In this document: positions 17,542 through 23,264 of the stretch, piece after piece
Layout of the letters: every line of letters begins with the position of its first letter
Numbering within the stretch: the first letter of the stretch is position 1
NCBI GenBank assembly: GCA_017881055.1
Contig: JADGRF010000111.1
Location: forward strand, 1 to 43,214
DNA length: 43,214 nucleotides
Direction: 5' to 3'
DNA from: Sandaracinaceae bacterium
GTDB lineage: Bacteria > Myxococcota_A > Polyangia > Polyangiales > JAFGIB01
Program-made: the position numbers and the translations under genes
The notes under the pieces: generated by a model
Told to the model about the DNA's origin: nothing
Databases searched by the model: none
Seen by the model: only the letters and a program-made list of their open reading frames with translations

Positions 17542-17949
17542 GTACGTGTTCGGCTCGGCACGGCCCTCTCGGGAATCGATGCGCCGGTGCTCCGCTTCGG
17601 CCTTGGGCTGCGCCTGTTCTTCGCCAAGGCACACGCGGACCCGACGTGGAGCCGCTTCGTAGCACGCGTTTGGAAGGTCAGCGGATTCGATCTACCGGCG
17701 CAGGACATCGAGCAGGGCGTTCGCCTCTGCGTCTTCCGCGTGCCGAGCACGGAGGTCGCCAGGGACCTCATCTTCGGAGCCGTGCGCGAGGCGCTCTCGA
17801 GGTTCGGAAACGAAGAGATGCCTACGGAATACAGCGCGCAAATGGCGGAGCTCTGTCTTCAGGCCTTGGGCGCCGATCGGCGCTCCATCGCGGCGGCGCT
17901 CCGGCACGAGCTCCCTTCACTCGAGCACAGAAAGGCAGGACGATCATGA
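17542..17949 (+). pseudogene. TetR-family regulator remnant lacking the DNA-binding domain
   Basis: From about 17542 the frame resembles the ligand-binding half of TetR regulators (GLGLRLFFAKAHADPTWSRF, then QALGADRRSIAAALRHELP near the end). The N-terminal helix-turn-helix of about 60 residues is absent. The same frame has stop codons at 17521-17523, 17527-17529 and 17539-17541, and I find no helix-turn-helix in the other plus frames upstream. The first usable start is GTG 17587, giving 120 residues. The TGA at 17947-17949 overlaps the ATG of the DoxX gene (ATGA), the layout of a regulator-target operon. It cannot bind DNA as a normal TetR. It could be a pseudogene or a truncated effector-binding protein; the former is more likely. 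Confidence 0.65.
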
Positions 17950-18344
17950 ACACCGTACTCTGGATGGCACAGATCTGCGCGGCGTGGATCTTTCTCGTCG
18001 TGGGCACAGCGAAGCTCTTCGTCCCGCGCGAGAAACTCGCAACGCGGATGCACTGGGCGGCGGAGTGGCCGAGGTCGCGCATCAAGCTACTCGGTCTCGC
18101 CGAAGTTGCAGGCGCCATGGGGCTAGTCCTCCCGGTTGCGACAGGCATCGCTCCAGTGCTCACACCTATCGCGGCCATGTGCCTCGCGCTGCTCATGGCC
18201 GGCGCCATCGCGACGCATCGGCGCCTTCGTGAAAACTTCGCCCCCGCGGTCATCATCGCGCTGCTGTGCTTCGGCATCGCAGTCGCACACGTGCAGCGAT
18301 TGCACTCGCACAGCAAGGAGACGCGAACAATGCGCCTGGGGTGA
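17946..18344 (+). CDS. DoxX-family membrane protein
   Basis: This is a 132-residue protein with four hydrophobic segments, at about 4-22, 46-65, 70-90 and 95-115. The family-typical block FLVVGTAKLFVPREKL follows the first segment, as in DoxX/DoxD-like quinone-associated membrane proteins. The function is poorly defined; links to redox stress or small-molecule detoxification exist for relatives (family knowledge). The ATG at 17946 overlaps the stop of the TetR remnant as ATGA, so translation is probably coupled. If the regulator is dead, the gene may have lost its repressor. No terminator is evident right after the stop. Confidence 0.8.
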   Translation: MNTVLWMAQICAAWIFLVVGTAKLFVPREKLATRMHWAAEWPRSRIKLLGLAEVAGAMGLVLPVATGIAPVLTPIAAMCLALLMAGAIATHRRLRENFAPAVIIALLCFGIAVAHVQRLHSHSKETRTMRLG

Positions 18345-18703
18345 GGCGGCGCGCGTGCAGAAAGCGCTGCGACGCTGGCACGCGCGATGCGACTCGGCAC
18401 GCTGATATCAACGACAAGACTCGGCACGGCAATTCGGCGGAGCGACCGGGCTCGGCGCAGACCTCGCGTACACCAAAAACAAGCGTTCCACACGCTCTTC
18501 TCCTGATGCCCGGAGACGGACACAAACGTGAGGATGCGCTCTTCTCCCGACGTCCCCCAACCCGAGCGTCGCGATTTGGGATGCAGCCGCGAGCGCGCCC
18601 ACAGCGCCCGAGGGGGCCGTACTCACGTACGGTGACCGAGGAAGCGAGGACGCAAGCCGCGGATGCGCCCAAAGCGCGGCGCGATCAGCAGGCCAATTAG
18701 AAA
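18345..18703. other. Non-coding stretch between doxX and ffs with an inverted-repeat element
   Basis: I see no gene in these 359 bp. Two direct near-copies of CGCTCTTCTCC occur near 18500 and 18540. From about 18572 to 18690 there is an inverted-repeat element homologous to the cruciform at 19046-19168. The T-rich end of the ffs transcript lies at 18695-18703. Confidence 0.55.
18572..18690. repeat. Cruciform-type inverted-repeat element, diverged copy beside ffs
   Basis: Its ends form imperfect arms: TTTGGGATGCAGCCGCG near 18575 pairs with the region around 18655-18675. On the minus strand the core GCGGCTTGCGTCCTCGCTT followed by CGGTCAC and GTGAGTACG matches the loop of the element at 19046-19168. 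It starts about 15 bp past the 3' end of ffs. Confidence 0.6.
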
Positions 18704-18782
18704 GGCCCCGTCACACGTTGGCGCCGCTACCGCTGCTTCCTTCCGGACCTGACGGGGTTAACGGGCCTTCATTGACGGGGCC
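18704..18782 (-). ncRNA. ffs: Bacterial small signal recognition particle RNA (4.5S-like)
   Basis: The minus strand contains the universally conserved SRP RNA apical hairpin, GTCAGGTCCGGAAGGAAGCA, which binds Ffh. The ends GGCCCCGTCA and TGACGGGGCC pair perfectly over 10 bp, giving a 79-nt RNA of the small bacterial type without an Alu domain. A T-rich run (TTTCTAATT) just after the 3' end fits intrinsic termination. The RNA directs co-translational targeting of membrane proteins with Ffh and FtsY. Its neighbourhood with tadA and tRNA-Ser resembles the arrangement known in Bacillus (tadA beside scr). Confidence 0.95.
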
Positions 18783-18837
18783 ATAAGTCCGCTTACGCGG
18801 AACGCAATCGCGAGATCCGTAGCACGTCACAAGTCAC

Positions 18838-18865
18838 CCGCGAAGAGCCGAAGGCCGCTTCGCGG
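18838..18865. repeat. CATACCC hairpin repeat, copy A
   Basis: CCGCGAAG (18838-18845) pairs perfectly with CTTCGCGG (18858-18865). The inner part is AGCCGAAGGC. It is a variant of the family, carrying GAAG/CTTC where copies D and F have GGAG/CTCC. Confidence 0.75.
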
Positions 18866-18878
18866 CACATAACCCGCT

Positions 18879-18906
18879 CCGCGAAAAGCCGACGGCTGTT
18901 TCGCGG
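18879..18906. repeat. CATACCC hairpin repeat, copy B
   Basis: CCGCGAAA/TTTCGCGG forms an 8-bp perfect stem around AGCCGACGGCTG. Read on the minus strand it matches copy D (CATACCCGCG start), with compensatory stem changes. It is part of a 38-39 bp tandem duplication with copy C. Confidence 0.85.
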
Positions 18907-18916
18907 GTATGCAACT

Positions 18917-18944
18917 CCGCGAAAAGCCGACGGCTGTTTCGCGG
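18917..18944. repeat. CATACCC hairpin repeat, copy C
   Basis: This is identical to copy B over the whole hairpin and the following GGTATGCAA, forming a direct tandem duplication. It ends about 13 bp from the 3' end of tRNA-Ser(GGA). Confidence 0.85.
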
Positions 18945-18956
18945 GTATGCAAACAG

Positions 18957-19043
18957 CGGAGAGGAAGGGATTCGAACCCCCGGTACTGTTTCCAGCACAC
19001 ACGATTTCCAATCGTGCGCCTTCGACCGCTCGGCCACCTCTCC
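18957..19043 (-). tRNA. tRNA-Ser (anticodon GGA)
   Basis: This is an 87-nt class II tRNA. The acceptor stem is GGAGAGG/CCTCTCC with discriminator G. The anticodon arm is CACGA-TTGGAAA-TCGTG, giving anticodon GGA. There is a long variable arm and T arm GGTTCGAAT. CCA is not encoded. It reads UCU/UCC. Its 5' end is 2 bp from the cruciform at 19046-19168, so its promoter must lie beyond that element. Confidence 0.96.
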
Positions 19044-19045
19044 TT

Positions 19046-19168
19046 GATTCGCGACGACGTTGCTCTAGGAGCGGCTTACGTCCTCGCTTGGCGCGGTCAC
19101 GTACATGAGTACGCTTCCCTTGCCGCGCTCCGGGCGCGCTCGCTCCTAGAGCAACGTCGTCGCGAATC
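19046..19168. repeat. Large cruciform with perfect 28-bp arms
   Basis: Arm 1 (19046-19073) starts GATTCGCGACGACG and arm 2 (19141-19168) is its exact reverse complement. The 67-nt loop contains GTACATGAGTAC and a 6-bp GCGCGG/CCGCGC stem. It sits between tRNA-Ser(CGA) and tRNA-Ser(GGA). Part of its loop is homologous to the element beside ffs. Confidence 0.92.
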
Positions 19169-19246
19169 GTCGTTAACCTTCTCTGCTAACCCATCAAGAT
19201 ACATTCCGCGAGAAACCCTGGGGTAGCGCGCGAGGATGTAGCTTAG

Positions 19247-19331
19247 CGGAGAGCGGGGGATTCGAACCCCCGGTGCCTTGCGGCACACTTGATTTCGAAT
19301 CAAGCACCATCGACCACTCGGACAGCTCTCC
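19247..19331 (-). tRNA. tRNA-Ser (anticodon CGA)
   Basis: This is an 85-nt class II tRNA. The acceptor stem is GGAGAGC/GCTCTCC with discriminator G. The anticodon arm CTTGA-TTCGAAA-TCAAG gives anticodon CGA, reading UCG. There is a long variable arm and no encoded CCA. It lies downstream of tadA on the same strand, 35 bp after the tadA stop. Confidence 0.96.
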
Positions 19332-19366
19332 GCGGCGGAAAGTATCAGAGGAAACCATGGTGTCAA

Positions 19367-19882
19367 TCATGGGATCGACTTGGTTTTGCTGGCGCGCAGA
19401 CGCTCGAAAAAGGCGCTGAGCTGGCGCGAGCACTCGGCAGCGAGCACGCCGGCCGTGAGCTCGAAGCGATGGTTCAGGCGCGCGTCCTGTCCGATCGCGT
19501 AGAGCGAGCGCACGGCGCCGGCCTTGGGATCGTCGCACCCGTAGACCACCCGCGGTACGCGCGCGTTGACGAGCGCCCCCGCGCACATCGGACACGGCTC
19601 GAGCGTCACATACGCAGTCACGCCGATCAAACGAAACGAGCCAAGCTTCGCCGCCGCATCGCGCAGCGCAAGCACCTCCGCATGCGCGGTCGGGTCCTGC
19701 GCGCGCTGCCGATGATTGTGCCCCCGCGCAAGGATCTGCCCCTCATGCACGAGCACGCAGCCGACCGGCACATCGCCCGCATCGCCAGCGAGCTCAGCCT
19801 CAATCATCGCCTCGCGCATGAAGCGCTCGTCCCGGTCCATCGCCTCGCGCATGAAGCGCTCGTCTGCTGAAGCGTCGTCCAT
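19367..19882 (-). CDS. tadA: tRNA-specific adenosine deaminase TadA
   Basis: This is a 171-residue deaminase. Zinc-site motifs are intact: HAEVLALRDA (His ligand plus catalytic Glu) and PCPMCAG (two Cys ligands). The opening DVPVGCVLV block is also present. TadA converts A34 to inosine in tRNA-Arg(ACG), allowing it to read CGU/CGC/CGA (established). That very tRNA gene is 33 bp upstream on the same strand. I chose ATG 19882 because an earlier in-frame ATG lies inside the tRNA gene. The N-terminus contains a tandem duplication of 11 codons (DERFMREAMDR repeated as DERFMREAMIE), which corresponds to helix 1 of the fold. The true start could lie within the second copy, near 19853. Confidence 0.93.
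   Translation of the reverse strand: MDDASADERFMREAMDRDERFMREAMIEAELAGDAGDVPVGCVLVHEGQILARGHNHRQRAQDPTAHAEVLALRDAAAKLGSFRLIGVTAYVTLEPCPMCAGALVNARVPRVVYGCDDPKAGAVRSLYAIGQDARLNHRFELTAGVLAAECSRQLSAFFERLRASKTKSIP
19805..19864. repeat. In-frame direct repeat inside tadA (27 bp copies, 33-bp period)
   Basis: CATCGCCTCGCGCATGAAGC begins two identical 27-bp copies, at 19805-19831 and 19838-19864. The period is 11 codons, so the frame is kept and helix 1 of TadA appears twice. Confidence 0.9.
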
Positions 19883-19915
19883 GCCCACAGCGTACGGACG
19901 TTGAGAGAAACGTTG

Positions 19916-19989
19916 CGCGGCCAGGAGGATTCGAACCTCCGACATCCAGTTCCGTAGACTGGCGCTCTATCCAGCTGAGCTATGGCCGC
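19916..19989 (-). tRNA. tRNA-Arg (anticodon ACG)
   Basis: This is a 74-nt class I tRNA without encoded CCA. The acceptor stem is GCGGCCA/TGGCCGC and the D arm contains AGCTCAGCTGGATAGAGC. The anticodon arm CCAGT-CTACGGA-ACTGG gives anticodon ACG, and the T arm carries GGTTCGAAT. A34 of this tRNA is the standard TadA substrate, and tadA follows directly downstream. Confidence 0.97.
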
Positions 19990-20103
19990 AAATTTTCAAA
20001 AACCACGTGCCCCAAAAACCACGAAGGGGCCGGCATCTTACCCACCTTCCACCCCCTGTCAACGAAGACCCAAAATCTCTTCGTCGCAACGTCGTAGCGC
20101 CGG

Positions 20104-20251
20104 AAAACTGTGTTGGATGAGGCGTGAGTCGCGAGCGAATCGGTTCCGGGCCCGAGGAGCGCGCGCAGCGTACGCGTGGGGTACGTGAGCACGCACCGCA
20201 GGGCCCGGGACCGAGTCGCGAAGTGAATCGCGCCTCAGACGACACAGTTTT
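20104..20251. repeat. AACAG-type inverted-repeat element, long copy (148 bp)
   Basis: The outer arms AAAACTGTG (20104-20112) and CACAGTTTT (20243-20251) are perfect inverted repeats. The two halves pair over most of their length (GGATGAGGCG with CGCCTCAGAC, then CGGTTCCGGGCCC with GGGCCCGGGACCG). It shares GGAGCGCGCGC, GTGAGCACGCAC and TCGCGAAGTG blocks with the copies at 2416 and 35731. It ends 1 bp from the 3' end of tRNA-Ser(GCT). Confidence 0.8.
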
Positions 20252-20252
20252 G

Positions 20253-20342
20253 CGGAGAGGGAGGGATTCGAACCCTCGGTAAGGCTTTTGGCCCTACGGA
20301 CGCTTAGCAAGCGCCTACCTTCGGCCTCTCGGTCACCTCTCC
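20253..20342 (-). tRNA. tRNA-Ser (anticodon GCT)
   Basis: This is a 90-nt class II tRNA. The acceptor stem is GGAGAGG/CCTCTCC with discriminator G. The anticodon loop TTGCTAA on the stem GGCGC/GCGTC gives anticodon GCT, reading AGC/AGU. The variable arm is long and CCA is not encoded. Its 3' end abuts a 148-bp inverted-repeat element that could terminate or protect the transcript. Confidence 0.95.
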
Positions 20343-20481
20343 CTAACAACTCGTCACAAGTCTTCAGTAGCCAGCCGATCCAAACTCGCCTCGCACCCGA
20401 AAACCTCCGGATTTTCGGCTCGTTTGGACGCGGAGTTATGTAACGATTGCGCGAGCACTGTCAACGTGCGGGAGAGCTTCG

Positions 20482-21081
20482 ATGCGCTGTCTGTCGGCTT
20501 CTTGGTTCTGGGCGGTCTTTGCGGCATTCGCGAACGCACCGGCCGCGCACGCGCAGGCCTGCGAGTGCCATGGCGTCCGCTCGGTGAGCGACGAGCAGCG
20601 CGATTCCAGCGCGATTTTCGAGGGTCGCGTGGTCGAGCTCGGCCCAGTCGACACCGGCACGGGCAAGCAGGCCGTTTCGCTCGACGTGGTGCGCGCGTGG
20701 AAAGGCGTCTCGGGCGAGCACCTGACCGTCTACGTGAACGCGAGCGCCGCCGGCGGCTATTCGTTTCTCGCGCACACGAGCTACCTCGTCTACGCATCCG
20801 GCGCGGAGGCCCGGCTCGAGGTCTCGTCCTGCGGCCGCACGCGCGTGATCGACGAAGCGGAGCCAGACCTGGCGCAGCTCGGCATGGGCGTCGCGCCGTT
20901 CACGCCGCGACCACTGCAGACCGCCGCAGCCTCACCCGCCGACAAAGCCGTCGTGTCTCCTGCCGCTGGCGGCTGCGGCGGCTGCAACGTCGGGCACAGC
21001 GAGACGAGCGCCGGATGGCCAGCGCTGTCTCTGCTTCTCTTCGCTGCCGCCACCCTGACGCGACGCCGCCGGACTCGCTAA
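20482..21081 (+). CDS. Secreted Cys-rich (netrin/TIMP-like) protein with MYXO-CTERM-like tail
   Basis: This 199-residue protein has a signal peptide ending NAPAAHA. The mature protein opens with ACECHG, and the block SSAIFEGRVVELG recalls the NTR/TIMP fold. A second Cys comes at VSSCGR. The C-terminus has the three-part MYXO-CTERM layout: a GCGGCNVG cysteine motif, a hydrophobic segment (PALSLLLFAAATL) and a basic end RRRRTR. In Myxococcota this tail is recognised by myxosortase and leads to cell-surface attachment (family knowledge). The function of the NTR-like domain is unknown. The TAA stop merges into the short AACAG-type element shared with the convergent aldolase gene. Confidence 0.8.
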   Translation: MRCLSASWFWAVFAAFANAPAAHAQACECHGVRSVSDEQRDSSAIFEGRVVELGPVDTGTGKQAVSLDVVRAWKGVSGEHLTVYVNASAAGGYSFLAHTSYLVYASGAEARLEVSSCGRTRVIDEAEPDLAQLGMGVAPFTPRPLQTAAASPADKAVVSPAAGGCGGCNVGHSETSAGWPALSLLLFAAATLTRRRRTR

Positions 21082-21127
21082 ACGGCGTGGATCGCGAAGT
21101 GGATCGCGCTCAAGACGCTGTCGTTTT
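21081..21127. repeat. AACAG-type element, short copy between convergent genes
   Basis: AACGGCG at the left pairs with the complement of GCTGTCGTT at the right. The centre carries GGATCGCGAAGTGGATCGCG, shared with the other copies, which itself can fold as CGCGA/TCGCG. The left end touches the stop of the MYXO-CTERM gene. The right end contains the last codons and stop of the aldolase gene. Confidence 0.7.
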
Positions 21128-22027
21128 GAAAATTTGGATCGCCGATTTCAGCAGCGCGGCGCCGTCGGCCTTCGAGCGCTGGAACGAGTTGCGGCCCATG
21201 ATGCTGCCGAAGCCGCCGCCCTTGTGGATCTCGCGGATCTCCGCGAGCACTTCCTCGGTGCCCTTGGCCGCACCGCCCGAGAAGATCACGATGCGCTTAC
21301 CGTTGAACGACGACTGTACGACGTGGCGAATACGATCGGCGAGCGTGTCCTTGGCGATGTTCTCGTACGACTTCTTGGCTTCGCTCTGCTCGATCTGAGC
21401 GGTCGGCGGCTTCACCTTGACGATGTGCGCACCGAGCTGGCAGCCGATGTGCGCGGCGTAGGCCACCACGTCGAGCGCGGTCTCACCGTCCTTGCTGAGC
21501 TTCGCGCCGCGCGGATACGCCCAGAGCACGGTCGGCAGGCCGACTTCGCGCGCTTCGCTGATCAGGTCGCGGATGTCTTGGTACTGCGTGTTGCGCAGGC
21601 CCGAGCCCGGATAGATGGTGAAGCCGATCGCGGAGCAACCAAGACGCAGCGCGTCTTTCACCGAGCCGGTCAGCGCGGACGCAGGCTCCGACGGACCGCC
21701 GAGCGAGTCGCTGTTGTTGAGCTTCAGGATCAGCGGCAACTTGCCCGCATACTCGCGCGCGCAACCCTCGATGAAGCCGAGCGGCGCCGCGTAGGCGTTG
21801 CAACCGGCTTCCACCGCCAGGCTCGGGTGGTAGCTGGGATCGTAGCCGGCCGGGTTCAGCGCGAACGAGCGCGCGGGACCGTGCTCGAAGCCTTGGTCGA
21901 CCGGCAGAATGACGAACTTGCCCGTGCCCGCGAGCGAGCCGGTGTTCATCATGCGGCGCAGATTCGCGATCACGCCGGGCGTTTCAGAAGAATAGTTGGC
22001 GAGAATGGTCTCGACTGCGTTGCTCAT
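21110..22027 (-). CDS. fbaB: Class I fructose-bisphosphate aldolase (FbaB/DhnA type)
   Basis: This is a 305-residue TIM-barrel aldolase. Matches to the FbaB family include TGKFVILPVDQGFEHGPA, EAGCNAYAAPLGF, and PLILKLNN. Also present are VLWAYPRG, the Schiff-base Lys block AHIVKVKPP, and the phosphate-binding end VIFSGGAAKG with SIMGRNSF. It cleaves fructose-1,6-bisphosphate to dihydroxyacetone phosphate and glyceraldehyde-3-phosphate through a lysine Schiff base (established). The ATG at 22027 is preceded by AGGAAAG. tRNA-Ser(TGA) is 49 bp upstream on the same strand, so read-through transcription is possible. The final TTAS and stop are encoded by the edge of an inverted-repeat element. Confidence 0.92.
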   Translation of the reverse strand: MSNAVETILANYSSETPGVIANLRRMMNTGSLAGTGKFVILPVDQGFEHGPARSFALNPAGYDPSYHPSLAVEAGCNAYAAPLGFIEGCAREYAGKLPLILKLNNSDSLGGPSEPASALTGSVKDALRLGCSAIGFTIYPGSGLRNTQYQDIRDLISEAREVGLPTVLWAYPRGAKLSKDGETALDVVAYAAHIGCQLGAHIVKVKPPTAQIEQSEAKKSYENIAKDTLADRIRHVVQSSFNGKRIVIFSGGAAKGTEEVLAEIREIHKGGGFGSIMGRNSFQRSKADGAALLKSAIQIFKTTAS

Positions 22028-22076
22028 GGGATGGTCTTTCCTGGTGGCTGGGCGGAGCAAAGTTAAGAGTTGGAAG

Positions 22077-22163
22077 CGGAGGAGAAGGGATTCGAACCCC
22101 TGGAACCCTTGCGAGATCAACGGATTTCAAGTCCGCCGCCTTAAACCACTCGGCCACTCCTCC
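22077..22163 (-). tRNA. tRNA-Ser (anticodon TGA)
   Basis: This is an 87-nt class II tRNA. The acceptor stem is GGAGGAG/CTCCTCC with discriminator G. The anticodon arm GCGGA-CTTGAAA-TCCGT gives TGA, reading UCA and by modification other UCN codons. It has a long variable arm and no encoded CCA. It lies upstream of the aldolase gene. Confidence 0.96.
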
Positions 22164-22205
22164 CGGTCTGCTGGCCTTTTGCACTGGAGGGGGTAGGTCG
22201 TCAAG

Positions 22206-22245
22206 GACCGTCAAAGAGGACCGTCAAAGAGGACCGTCAAGGGAG
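22206..22245. repeat. 13-bp tandem repeat, about three units
   Basis: GACCGTCAAAGAG occurs twice exactly (22206-22218, 22219-22231), followed by a diverged third copy. A related GGTCGTCAAG precedes the array. It lies immediately after the stop codon of the CDP-alcohol phosphatidyltransferase gene (minus strand), between it and tRNA-Ser(TGA). Confidence 0.85.
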
Positions 22246-22247
22246 AG

Positions 22248-23207
22248 TCACGGGGCGGTCGCGAGATCGGCCGGCACGGGCGCAAAACCCGCGCGCTCGA
22301 GCTCCTCGTGGGTGCGGCGGCTGGCGACGCGCTGCCAGAGCAGCACGACGACGAAGATCACGTTGGCGGCGACTACGCGCAGCCACAAATAGATGTCCAG
22401 GCGATCGAACATCGCGCAGATCGACATCAGGTAGGAGTGCGGCGCGAGCGAGATCATCGCCCACAGGCGCATCGGCCCGAGGTTGTGCTTGCGGTAGATG
22501 CGCACGGTCTCGGCATTGACGGGGAAGCGCAGGTGCTCGCGCGCGCCCATCGGGTTGGTGCGAGCCACCACGCGGGTCTGCGCGGTCACCAGGCCAATGT
22601 ACATATGCGTGGCGACGATGCTGGTCCAGTGCGCCTTGGCCGCAACCAGTGGCGGCAGACGCGCTTCGACCTCCGCGAGCCGCTCCGGTTTCCCGCTCCA
22701 CTCAGGGTTGACGCGCTGCATGTACGACTCTTTGTAGAAGTCGTAGAGCTCGATGTGGATGACCGATGTGATCAGCGCGATCGGCATCATGGCCACGTGC
22801 AGCAGCTGATGCCCGTGCACCCACACGTGATAGAACCCGACCGGCACGGTGGCGAGCGCGACCACGGTATCGGCCGAGCCGTCGAGCGCGCGACCGAGGT
22901 CGCTGAACATACGCTTGGCGCGCGCAAGGATACCGTCGGCGCCGTCTAAAATTGCGCTCGACCAGAGCAGGATGCCGCCGACGACCATCAGCTGCGGGGT
23001 ACCGACGTACCAGCAGGCGCCAGAGGCAATACCCACCAGCATGGCCAGCAGCGTGATCTGATTCGGCGTGATCGGTGTGCGGTAGATCAGCGCGACGAAC
23101 GCGTAGGCGAGTGGCCGATGCACCCAGAGGTTCACGGGATCTTCGACGTCGCGGGACTTGAGCACCGTAGCGAACGGCGGAAGCTTGGCGGGCGTCGCGG
23201 GCGTCAT
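22248..23207 (-). CDS. CDP-alcohol phosphatidyltransferase family membrane protein
   Basis: The 319-residue protein carries the complete catalytic motif of the family, D-x2-DG-x2-AR-x8-G-x3-D-x3-D, readable as DGADGILARAKR then SDLGRALDGSAD at about residues 87-112. Several hydrophobic segments flank it: one near 30-50, one near 60-80, others near 115-155 and 235-285. Family members transfer a phospho-alcohol from a CDP-lipid or CDP-alcohol to form phospholipids or related polymers (established). The exact substrate cannot be read. The N-terminal KSRDVEDPVNLWVHRPLAYAF stretch resembles members joined to inositol-phosphate or archaetidyl-type lipids. The stop is directly followed by a tandem repeat. 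It diverges from the dioxygenase gene across 57 bp. Confidence 0.88.
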   Translation of the reverse strand: MTPATPAKLPPFATVLKSRDVEDPVNLWVHRPLAYAFVALIYRTPITPNQITLLAMLVGIASGACWYVGTPQLMVVGGILLWSSAILDGADGILARAKRMFSDLGRALDGSADTVVALATVPVGFYHVWVHGHQLLHVAMMPIALITSVIHIELYDFYKESYMQRVNPEWSGKPERLAEVEARLPPLVAAKAHWTSIVATHMYIGLVTAQTRVVARTNPMGAREHLRFPVNAETVRIYRKHNLGPMRLWAMISLAPHSYLMSICAMFDRLDIYLWLRVVAANVIFVVVLLWQRVASRRTHEELERAGFAPVPADLATAP

Positions 23208-23264
23208 CGCGTGCTCGGGTTATGCCACACTTCCGGTTCGACGGCGCAGGTATAGGCTGTATCC

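Noticed and set aside
17381-17543. Small basic minus-strand frame starting MNITVKMTNSLKRKS
   Set aside because: No ribosome binding site or recognisable family, and low-complexity Ala/Arg content at its end. It is more likely sequence left by decay of the TetR gene.
18838-18944. CRISPR array at the repeated hairpins near ffs
   Set aside because: The units are tandem palindromes with a 38-39 bp period and no unique spacers of constant length; no cas genes occur in the window.
18957-20342. Genomic island with tRNA attachment site
   Set aside because: No integrase gene, no direct repeat of a tRNA 3' end, and no compositional break. The tRNA cluster appears to be native.
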